64,000 bases of DNA from Desulfobacter sp. GTDB lineage: Bacteria; Desulfobacterota; Desulfobacteria; Desulfobacterales; Desulfobacteraceae. A model generated the notes under the pieces. The model searched no databases, was not told the origin of the DNA, and saw only the letters and a list, made by a program, of their open reading frames with translations. The DNA lies in assembly GCA_028768545.1 (NCBI GenBank), contig CP054838.1, positions 861,501 to 925,500 on the forward strand, in the 5' to 3' direction. Shown here in pieces: positions 56,652-64,000 of the stretch; position 1 is the stretch's first letter; the number at the start of each line of letters is the position of its first letter. The translations under genes were made by a program, and so were the position numbers.

Positions 56652-57359
56652 ATGCCTTTGCCCATAAAACCCATAAAACCCAAACGGATTTCAGACCAGG
56701 TCTTTGACCAGGTCAGGGAGCTGATTTACCGGGGCACCCTCAAACCCGGAGAAAAGCTCATGCCCGAACGGGACCTGGCCCAAGCCATGGATGTCAGCCG
56801 GACCACGATCCGGGATGCCATTCAGCGACTGGCCGCCATGGGGCTGATTGTCCAGAAACAGGGCCAGGGCACCTTTGTTAAATCCATTGACGACACCCAA
56901 AACCCCCTTGTCAAAGCCATGGAAACCCAGGAGGCCTCTTTGAACGACCTGCTGGAGGTCCGCATGGGACTTGAGTGCAATGCCGCATTTCTGGCAGCCC
57001 AAAGGGCCGATGAAACCGATATTACGGCCCTGGACCAGAGCATTGGGGAAATGGAGACCGAGGTCAATTCAGGACGGCTGGGCACAGAGGCAGACACAGG
57101 ATTTCACATGGCCATTGCCTATGCGGCAAAAAACCCTTTGCATATCCTGATCATGCGCAACTTCTACGATTACCTTTCCCATAATATTGGTGAAAATCTG
57201 GCCAGCCTCTACAAAGAACCGGACAATACCCAAATCATTTTCAACCAGCACAAAAATATATTGACGGCCATCAAGGCCCGGAGTTCTTCCCAGGCCCGGG
57301 CGGCCATGGAAGAGCACATCCGCTTTGTCATGGAATATTTTAAACATTCCGGGCATTAA
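56652..57359 (+). CDS. FadR-subfamily GntR transcriptional regulator
   Basis: Regulator of 235 residues. The N-terminal winged HTH is RISDQVFDQVRELIYRGTLKPGEKLMPERDLAQAMDVSRTTIRDAIQRLAAMGLIVQKQGQGTFV (split in ordinary domain order). The all-helical FCD domain has LEVRMGLECNAAFLAAQ, D-x-x-F-H-M in DTGFHMAIAYAA and a later MEEHIRFV, giving the metal/ligand His pattern. It resembles LldR/PdhR regulators that respond to lactate or pyruvate, consistent with the two GGT-N3-ACC palindromes upstream of glcD and dctP. ATG 56652 begins the domain. It overlaps the convergent otsA end by 20 bp. Confidence 0.92.
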   Translation: MPLPIKPIKPKRISDQVFDQVRELIYRGTLKPGEKLMPERDLAQAMDVSRTTIRDAIQRLAAMGLIVQKQGQGTFVKSIDDTQNPLVKAMETQEASLNDLLEVRMGLECNAAFLAAQRADETDITALDQSIGEMETEVNSGRLGTEADTGFHMAIAYAAKNPLHILIMRNFYDYLSHNIGENLASLYKEPDNTQIIFNQHKNILTAIKARSSSQARAAMEEHIRFVMEYFKHSGH

Positions 57360-58884
57360 CCCGCTCCCGGTCCCCCCCCCTATTTTCCGGCTTGCGGGGA
57401 AAATATTCATCCGGCTCAGAAAATCCTTTTAACTCTTTTCTCACGGCAGCCGTAACAAAGGAATTCAGCCACCACATCACATCCCGGGTTCTGACATCTT
57501 CTCTCAGGTTGTGCATACGAGCGGCTTTTTCCCGGTCAGACATCTCAAAGGCCCTGAGTATGGCATCTGCGGTTTTGTCGGTATCATGGGGATTGACCAG
57601 AAGGGCATCCGTATAAAACTGCTGGGCAGCCCCTGCAAACTCACTTAAAATCAAGACACCGGTTTCATCGACATTGCAGGTACAATACTCCTTGGCAACC
57701 AGATTCATCCCGTCCTTTAACGGGGTGACAAAGGCAATGTCACTGGCGCGGTACAAGGCAACAAGCTCCTTCCGGTCCAATGACCTGAACATGTACCGGA
57801 TGGGCAGCCAGTCATGGGTATTGAACACCCCGTTGATCTCTCCCACCAATTGCTCGATCTCAAGTTTCAGATCTTTATAGGCTAAAATCCCCCTCCGGCT
57901 GGGCACCACCACCTGAATAAAGCAGGCTTTTTTATGAAACTCGGGAAACCGGGTTAAAAACCGTTTAAAGGCCCTCAGCTTTTCAGGAATTCCCTTGGTA
58001 TAATCCAGGCGGTCAACCCCGAGAATAATTTTGGCATCAGGGGCATTGTTCCGGATGGCCACGGACCGCTGCTTCACCCGTTTATCCCTGGCGGCAAATA
58101 AGAATTCATCATAGTCAATGCTGATGGGAAACACACCGATACGTTTGACCCGATTCTTGATTTTAAACTCGGTAATGGTCTGGTCAAAGGCGGCCCTGGC
58201 GTCTATATTGACCTCCTGGATCAATTTATTGATGCACCCGATGAAATTGCGTTTATGCTGGATGGTGTGAAAGCCCACAAGATCGTATTCAAGCATGGCT
58301 GACAGGAGTTCATACCGCCAGGGGCACCTGGAAAAAATTTCCACCGACGGAAAGGGAATGTGAAGAAAAAAGCCGATCCGGTTTTTTTTAACGGTTTTGC
58401 CCAGCAGCTGACCTAAAAGCAGCAGCTGATAATCATGGACCCAGATCAAATCATTGTCCTGGATATTATCCGAAACGATTTGGGCAAATTTTTCATTCAC
58501 CTGCCGGTAGGCATCCCAGTATTCAGGCCGGAACAGGCAGGGCCCTGTAAATCCGTGGAAAAGCGGCCATAAAACAGAGTTGGAAAAGCCCTCATAGTAA
58601 TTTTTAATCTCGCTGGCATCCAGGGGGACAGGCCTTATGTCATATCCGGCGGAGTTTGATTCAAGGGCCGTAACCGCATGGTCTTTGGCACCTTTTTCCA
58701 GGGTATACCCAGGCCATCCCACCCAGGTCCCTTGTTTTTGTTCAAGCACCGGAGCCATTGCCGTGACCAGCCCGCCCGCGCCTTTTTCAAAAATAATTTT
58801 CCCATGCTCATCCTTTCGAATGACCAGGGGAAGCCGGTTGGACACGATGATGATACGGCTTTTTTCAGAATAATATTCGAGCAT
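57340..58884 (-). CDS. otsA: Trehalose-6-phosphate synthase
   Basis: GT20 enzyme of 514 residues: IIIVSNRLPLVI, GGLVTAM, WVGWPGY, WPLFHGF, WVHDYQLLLLGQLL, FFLHIPFPSVEIF, YDLVGFHT, GVDRLDYTKGIPEKLRAF and the C-terminal DGMNLVAKEY and LSEFAGAAQQ. It makes trehalose 6-phosphate from UDP-glucose and glucose 6-phosphate. AAGGAGG lies upstream of ATG 58884. The C-terminus contains a run of nine C/G near 57372, so the last residues depend on its exact length. No otsB is visible; the GH65 gene upstream is the likely partner. Confidence 0.95.
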   Translation of the reverse strand: MLEYYSEKSRIIIVSNRLPLVIRKDEHGKIIFEKGAGGLVTAMAPVLEQKQGTWVGWPGYTLEKGAKDHAVTALESNSAGYDIRPVPLDASEIKNYYEGFSNSVLWPLFHGFTGPCLFRPEYWDAYRQVNEKFAQIVSDNIQDNDLIWVHDYQLLLLGQLLGKTVKKNRIGFFLHIPFPSVEIFSRCPWRYELLSAMLEYDLVGFHTIQHKRNFIGCINKLIQEVNIDARAAFDQTITEFKIKNRVKRIGVFPISIDYDEFLFAARDKRVKQRSVAIRNNAPDAKIILGVDRLDYTKGIPEKLRAFKRFLTRFPEFHKKACFIQVVVPSRRGILAYKDLKLEIEQLVGEINGVFNTHDWLPIRYMFRSLDRKELVALYRASDIAFVTPLKDGMNLVAKEYCTCNVDETGVLILSEFAGAAQQFYTDALLVNPHDTDKTADAILRAFEMSDREKAARMHNLREDVRTRDVMWWLNSFVTAAVRKELKGFSEPDEYFPRKPENRGGDRERVNARNV

Positions 58885-61377
58885 GGTGCACCTCCTTCTT
58901 TTTTTAGCCTGGCAGAACAAATCTCAGATATCCACCACCGCCATATTGCCGGGATATAACTTTATAATCTCGTCTTTGACCATCATTGTAAACGGGATCG
59001 CCCTGTTTGTAAGGCTTTTCACAATGATCCGGCTCTGGGTAATTTCCAGATCAAGCCAGTGTTTTCTGTACCGAAGATGAAACTGGACCTTTTTAACCCG
59101 GTTGGGAAGAAGTGGATTTAAAATCAGAATATCGCTGCGAATTTCCAGGCCGGCATAGCCCCTCTGGAGAATATCAATGCACCCGGCCATGGCTGCCAGA
59201 TGGATGCCTTCACGGATGCTGCCGGTATGATCCTGAAACATGTCGGTTTCAAGTGCCTGGCTGAAAAGGGACCAAGACCGTTCCCTGTCCTGGCGGGCCT
59301 CAATCCAGGCGTGGATCACCAGAGCCAGGGAAGACCCGTTGGTGGTCCTTTTTAAATAATAATTAATGTTTTTCCGGATAAAATCATTGTCAAACCCGTA
59401 GTCCAGCTGCTTGAACATCTTTTTTAAGGTTTCAGCACTGAACAGGTAAAAAAGCATGAGCACATCCGGCTGTTTGCTCAGCTTATACCGGTTTGGGGTA
59501 TCCCCCTCTTTTTCAAGTATCCTGTCCAGCCTGCGGATATTACCGTATTTCTGGCGATACCCCTCCCAGTCAAACTCCTTGAGGGTTTCATATCCTTCAA
59601 ACTGGCTCAGGACCCCATCCTCGTGGAAAATCAGCTTCATCCGCCGGCTCATGTGCTTCCAGCGGGCAAGCTCTTTGTCTTTAATTTTCAGTTTTCTGCG
59701 CAAAGCTTCCCAGTCCTGCCGAGGCAGGACATGGGTAATATTCAGGGCCTGATTCATGACAAACATGACCATGATATTGGTGTAGGCATTGTTGTTGATC
59801 CCTGGAGAGGTAGCCCCTGGATAGCCGTCATGGTATTCATCCGGTCCCATGATGCCAAAAATTTCATACCGGTCAAGGCAGGGGTCATAGCTGGCCTTGC
59901 TGGCCCAGAACCTTGCGATTTCAATGATAATTTCCCCCCCGTAAAAGCAGAGGAACTGGATGTCCTGGGTGGTCTGAAAATATTGCCAGATATTATAGAC
60001 AATGGCATTGTTCACATGGTGCTGAAGGCGGGTATTATCCTCAATCCACCGGCCGGATTCAGGATTTAAATGCACAAGCTGAGTCTCCTCACGCCCGCTG
60101 CTTCCGCTCTGCCAGGGATACATGGCCCCGGTATCCCTCTCCGTGCCATCCCCTGGCCAGCATACCCACATCAATATCCAAAGAGTGAAAAGAAGAACTC
60201 TGGAGCAGATGAAACATATAAAGCCGGGTAATTTTCCCGGTGGACTGCTCAAGCCTGGCATTGTCCAGGGAAATATTAAAGTCAAACTCCCGCCATAACA
60301 AGGACCAGGCCGTGACATGGGAATTGAGCAGGGTTGTAAATTTTGTTTTAAACGTTGACACCGCAGCCTGGGCTTCCCACAGGCATTCATAAATGCCGCT
60401 GTCCTTTGAGGTGTATACGGACACTTGTTTTTCAACCACAAGACGGTCTGATCTTCCCACCTTTACCCGAAAGTATTTACCAATATACCCGTAGGGTTTA
60501 TTCACCGGCAAAGGCTCAACCTTGACCCGTTTACTGCCCACAAATACATGGGTATAGGCCCCAAGAGCAATGTCAATACCCGAATTTCTCGTCCTCACTT
60601 TCAAGGCCACGGTTTGATCATCCACATGCCTTGCCTCCACAAGGTCAAGGTGACGGTTTTCCAAGTCCTTGTAACGTTCCACCCCTCGGTTGGTCACCCG
60701 GCCATCCAGGGCCGAACAGATGACAACTTCCCCTCCCCAGTTCAAAGGGGTCAGCTCCATTTTCATCCCGGCCAGATGCATCTGCTCTCCGTGGACAAAG
60801 GAGATCTGGGACAAAAGGGTGAGTCTTCCCCTTTCATCCCTGAAACTCAGATCCCGGTTCAATATTCCTTTTTTCATGTCCAAAGACTGTCTATAAAAAA
60901 TCAAGGTGACATCTTTGAGGGAAAACCAGGGGTCTTTTCCAATACGAAAATTCAGGCATCTCCAATTGGGAATATTCACCAGGTCCTCATTTTCAACAAT
61001 TCTCCCCTGAATATTGGTTTTCAGCCGGTTATAGCATCCGGCCAAATAGGTGCCGGGATAATGAACCTCGTCTGCGATCGCTTCGAGCGCCGTTCCCCGG
61101 GTCACAAAATAGCCGTTGCCCATGGCGCAGAGGGTTTCTCTTTTTCCCTCGTCTTCAGGGTCAAATCCCGTATACACATGTTCCCAACCGGAATCCTGGC
61201 CTGACCAGCGCCCCGCACTCACCTGTGACAGATCCTTGACCACCACATGGGCGCCGCGGGCTCTCAATTGCCCGGCCCTGTTGTTCCGGTCCACCCCGAT
61301 GACCAGGCCGAACCCGCCCTGTTGACCTGCTTCTACCCCGGAAAGGGCATCCTCCACCACCACGCACCGTTCTTTTT

Positions 61378-62828
61378 AAGGGCGTTCAAAATTCTGTGTC
61401 AGTTGAATGAAAGCTGATATACTCAGCTAAATAAGGAGAACTGACATGACCGAAGAAAACACCGAATTTGATTTTCAAAAAGCCCTTAAAGGCATCCAGG
61501 AAGGTAAACCCTTCACAGGTAAGGGCGGCGTCCTTACATCATTAATCAAAAATCTTGCTGAAGCTGCTCTTGAAGGAGAGTTGGAGTCCCATCTCGGGCA
61601 GGAAGTTTCTGCCAACCGCCGTAATGGAAAAAGCAAAAAGACCATTAAATCCCTGGATGGTAAATTTGAGCTAAAAACCCCGCGTGACAGGGCCGGAACC
61701 TTCTCTCCACAGATCGTCAAAAAACATCAGACAACGCTCAGCGATGAAATTGAAAGAAAGATAATAGCCCTTTACGGCCTGGGCATGAGTTATAATGATA
61801 TGGCTTCCCATTTACAGGAAATCTATGGACTTGAGATTTCAAATGCCACTCTGAGCACCATTACCGATAAAATCATCCATACCGTCAAAGAATGGCAGGC
61901 CAGGCCGTTGGAAAATGTGTACCCAATCGTATGGCTTGATGCCATACATTATAAAGTACGAGAAAACGGAAAGGTCGGCAGCAAAGCCGTTTACACAATT
62001 CTTGGGGTGAATATCGAGGGCCGCAAAGAGGTTCTTGGGCTGTACATATCCGAGAATGAGGGTGCGAACTTCTGGCTGCAGGTGTTAACAGACCTTTCAA
62101 ACCGAGGGGTAAAAGATATCCTGATTGCCTGTGTTGATGGTCTAAAAGGTTTTCCCGAGGCCATTGAGACCATATTCCCGGACACAGAAGTTCAACTCTG
62201 CGTAGTCCACCAGATCCGAAATTCATTGAAATACGTTGGTTCCAAAAATAAAAAAGAATTTATGGCAGATCTAAAACGTGTTTATAAAGCGGTCAATAAG
62301 GATCTGGCCGAAGAAGAACTGGATATCTTGGAAAATAAATGGAATGACAAATACCCGATTGTGATAAAATCCTGGCGGAACAACTGGGAACGCCTCAGTC
62401 ATTTCTTTAAATATCCAGAAGAGATTCGACGGATAATATACACCACAAATACCATTGAGGCTGTGCATCGACAGTTTCGAAAACTGACCAAAACAAAGGG
62501 ATCATTCCCGAACCAGGACAGCCTGTTAAAGCTGCTTTACATGGGGATCCAGAACGCCAGTAAAAAATGGACAATGCCGATTCAAAATTGGTCACTGACA
62601 ATTTCCCAGTTAGCAATTTTCTTTGAAGGCCGGCTGGATAAAGAGCTGGGAATTTGATAGGGATTTATTTACAGATGGAAAAGATGGTTCCAGGAACTCC
62701 ACTCCAGCAAAAGTCAACTCCTCCGACGTGGCTGATTGAAGGCCCATTCTCGGACCTGACTTTTACTTCCGCTGGCGCTGAGGCAGATCCGGGAACCGAA
62801 ACCGTGACACAGAATTCTGAACATTCCT
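61378..62828 (+). mobile_element. IS256-family insertion sequence (1451 bp)
   Basis: Imperfect terminal inverted repeats of about 24 bp (share GTTCA-AATTCTGTGTCA), flanked by the 8-bp target duplication TTCTTTTT at 61370-61377 and 62829-62836, as usual for IS256. It carries one transposase gene and interrupts the HAD-GH65 gene. A truncated relative lies at 37755-38233. Confidence 0.94.
61446..62657 (+). CDS. IS256-family (Mutator) transposase
   Basis: Intact transposase of 403 residues. DDE residues sit in PIVWLDAIHYKV (first Asp), LIACVDGLKGFPEAI (second Asp) and TNTIEAVHRQFRK (Glu). DTEVQLCVVHQIRNSLKYV with its Cys/His belongs to the Mutator signature. AAGGAGAACTGAC precedes ATG 61446. All coding parts are present, so the copy is potentially active. 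Confidence 0.96.
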   Translation: MTEENTEFDFQKALKGIQEGKPFTGKGGVLTSLIKNLAEAALEGELESHLGQEVSANRRNGKSKKTIKSLDGKFELKTPRDRAGTFSPQIVKKHQTTLSDEIERKIIALYGLGMSYNDMASHLQEIYGLEISNATLSTITDKIIHTVKEWQARPLENVYPIVWLDAIHYKVRENGKVGSKAVYTILGVNIEGRKEVLGLYISENEGANFWLQVLTDLSNRGVKDILIACVDGLKGFPEAIETIFPDTEVQLCVVHQIRNSLKYVGSKNKKEFMADLKRVYKAVNKDLAEEELDILENKWNDKYPIVIKSWRNNWERLSHFFKYPEEIRRIIYTTNTIEAVHRQFRKLTKTKGSFPNQDSLLKLLYMGIQNASKKWTMPIQNWSLTISQLAIFFEGRLDKELGI

Positions 62829-63421
62829 TTCTTTTTCCACCCCCAACTGCCGGGCCGCTTCAAGAAAGGTCTGGGGAGAGGGTTTGCCCAAAAGGCCCAT
62901 CTTTTGGGCCACAACCCCGTCCACCCGGACATCGAACAGGGTCTCAATTTTAGCCGATTTCAAAATTTGAACACAATTTTCACTTGAACTGACCACCCCT
63001 GTTTTAAACCCGTTTTTTTTCAACTCATCCACCAGATCAAGGGTGGACGGGTATACCTTTACCCCCTGTTTTTCCAACAGGTCTAAAAACAGCTTGTTTT
63101 TTCTCCTGCCCAAATCTTCCAGGGTATGGCCGATGTTTCGATCATCATCCCTTGCCGGGTCAAGCACAATATTCCTGGAGGCCAAAAAATCTTCAATTCC
63201 CTTGATCCTGGGTTTTCCATCCACGTACAAGGGGTAGTCCGTTTCCAGGTCAAAGGGAACAAACGCCTGACTGCCGGCCATCTTTTTTAAAACCCCATCA
63301 AACATCAATTTCCATGCAGCCCCGTGGACAGATGCGGTTTTTGTCACCACACCGTCGAGGTCAAAAAGCACCCCGTCAAAATTTCGGGGATGAATAATAG
63401 TTTTTGCATTTGGCATGGGCA

Positions 63422-64000
63422 TCATCCTTTTTTCTTGGGATTCATATCCTCGGCCAGGGCAGACAGATATACGGTGTGTGAAGTCAGATAAAAAGAAAGG
63501 GTCCGGGAAAAATTTCTCCCAAGGATGCCGTCCACAAACAGGCGGCTGATATGCTGCTCCTGGGTCAAAAGGTTCTGGGACAAAGAAAAAATATGCGTTT
63601 CTTCAAAGGAAAGATGCATCACCATATCCGCCATGACCTGCCGTGCCCGGGGCAGGAACATAAAAAAATACAAGAGGTCAAGACAATTGATCACAATCAT
63701 AATGGTCAAGTCCCTGACCTCTGAATTTTTACTGTGAAACAGGGCCTCGGGATTTTCCAGGATGGAAAGCTCCTCTGTTTCAGGAAATAAAAGGGCCAGT
63801 TTGGAATAAATGGCAAACAGATCTGAAAATTTTTGTTTGATCTCCCTTTGCCTGAGCCGCATATTGTGAAACCTGTCTGCAAGCCCTTCGATCACCCCGG
63901 CCATGGTGTCAGAGGCAGCCTTGGAAATAATGGCAGCCCATTTTTGGAGAATATCATCTATCCCGGGCACCTGGAAAAAGCCCAGCCCAAGGCCGATCAG
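63422..64000 (-). CDS. Unknown membrane-associated helical protein (partial, start beyond right edge)
   Basis: The frame is open to the right edge; the GTG at 63970 is internal since LIGLGLGFFQ precedes it. The visible 190 residues are mostly helical, with one or two hydrophobic stretches (LTIMIVINCLDLLYFFMFLP) and EGLADRFHNMRLRQREIKQKFSDLFAIYSKLALLF. No known motif was seen. Its stop overlaps the ATG of the HAD-GH65 gene by 4 bp, so it belongs to the trehalose operon. Confidence 0.6.
   Translation of the reverse strand: MIGLGLGFFQVPGIDDILQKWAAIISKAASDTMAGVIEGLADRFHNMRLRQREIKQKFSDLFAIYSKLALLFPETEELSILENPEALFHSKNSEVRDLTIMIVINCLDLLYFFMFLPRARQVMADMVMHLSFEETHIFSLSQNLLTQEQHISRLFVDGILGRNFSRTLSFYLTSHTVYLSALAEDMNPKKKG

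Larger units (their letters stand above)
58924..63425 (-). pseudogene. HAD (beta-phosphoglucomutase-like)-GH65 disaccharide phosphorylase fusion, interrupted by IS256 element
   Basis: ATG 63425 begins a HAD domain (DGVLFDLDGVVTKTASVHGAAW, GVVSSSENC, GKPSPQTFLEAARQLGVE). After excision of the IS (61378-62828) and one 8-bp repeat, it continues exactly: VEKERCVVVEDALSGVEAGQQGGF. The GH65 part follows (HVYTGFDPEDEGKRETLCAMGNGYFVTRG, with catalytic Glu in GPDEYHDGYPG). A second lesion near 60130 fuses HGEGYRG to GAMYPWQSG out of frame, removing about 40-45 residues. Intact homologues phosphorolyse trehalose or kojibiose and isomerise beta-glucose 1-phosphate. The gene starts within the stop of 63422 and precedes otsA. 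Confidence 0.88.

Noticed and set aside
1..64000. tRNA, rRNA or CRISPR array
   Set aside because: No cloverleaf, rRNA core sequence or regularly spaced direct repeat was noticed on reading; an automated scan was not available.

Overview
The window looks like a chromosomal segment of a marine, anaerobic, sulfate-reducing Desulfobacterota bacterium, most likely Desulfobacterales (a Desulfobacula/Desulfobacterium-type genome). This is inferred from gene content: a fused LutA-LutB lactate oxidation protein with LutC, GlcD/GlcF-type dehydrogenase subunits, a ThiC paralogue under a cobalamin riboswitch (anaerobic benzimidazole synthesis), an apparent selenocysteine-containing thiol protein, and a PEP-CTERM-like exported protein. 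No rRNA, tRNA or CRISPR array was seen.

Layout. 1-7 kb: AsmA-like envelope protein (runs off the left edge), an IS4-family element, a membrane protein with presenilin-like motifs, a DUF4438 protein, an MFS exporter and surE (frameshifted). 7-10 kb: a broken hybrid histidine kinase, a YhdH/AcuI-type reductase and a small zinc-ribbon protein. 10-15 kb: a TPP-riboswitch-led thiamin operon thiS-thiG-thiH-thiF-thiE-thiC on the minus strand. 15-20 kb: a membrane adenylate/guanylate cyclase, then a cobalamin riboswitch followed by bzaF-like and cobT. 20-24 kb: an unrecognised cassette of peptidoglycan-binding-like proteins with several lesions, then a DUF4124-glutaredoxin gene with an in-frame TGA at the CxxC position. 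24-27 kb: a mazEF fossil, MotA/MotB-like genes and a decayed PEP-CTERM-like gene. 27-35 kb: a polysaccharide cluster (wecB, sat-apsK, UDP-HexNAc dehydrogenase, epimerase, fcl, gmd) in which wecB and sat-apsK are broken, ending in a LuxR-type response regulator. 35-44 kb: an IS-rich decay zone with two more IS4 copies, an IS5-like remnant, a truncated IS256 copy, a frameshifted NarX-like kinase, a 3D-domain protein and a wrecked two-component system. 44-47 kb: a polar amino-acid-type ABC transporter. 47-57 kb: a lactate/2-hydroxy-acid locus, dctPQM-lutC-lutAB on the minus strand and glcD-glcF-gntR on the plus strand, sharing a divergent control region with two near-identical GGT-N3-ACC palindromes. 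57-64 kb: trehalose metabolism, otsA and a HAD/GH65 fusion interrupted by an intact IS256-family element.

Themes. (1) The lactate locus reads as one unit: TRAP import, oxidation by LutABC and GlcDF, and probable control by the FadR-subfamily GntR protein. (2) Corrinoid lower-ligand synthesis and activation (bzaF-cobT) are paired under B12 control, beside the separate TPP-controlled thiamin operon, whose ThiC lacks the expected third cluster cysteine. (3) About fifteen genes carry frameshifts, nonsense codons, deletions or IS insertions. Some frameshifts lie in homopolymers and could be sequence error, but IS insertions with target duplications, a 14-nt deletion and a larger deletion between short repeats look like real decay. 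Three otherwise intact reading frames are each broken by a single in-frame TAG.
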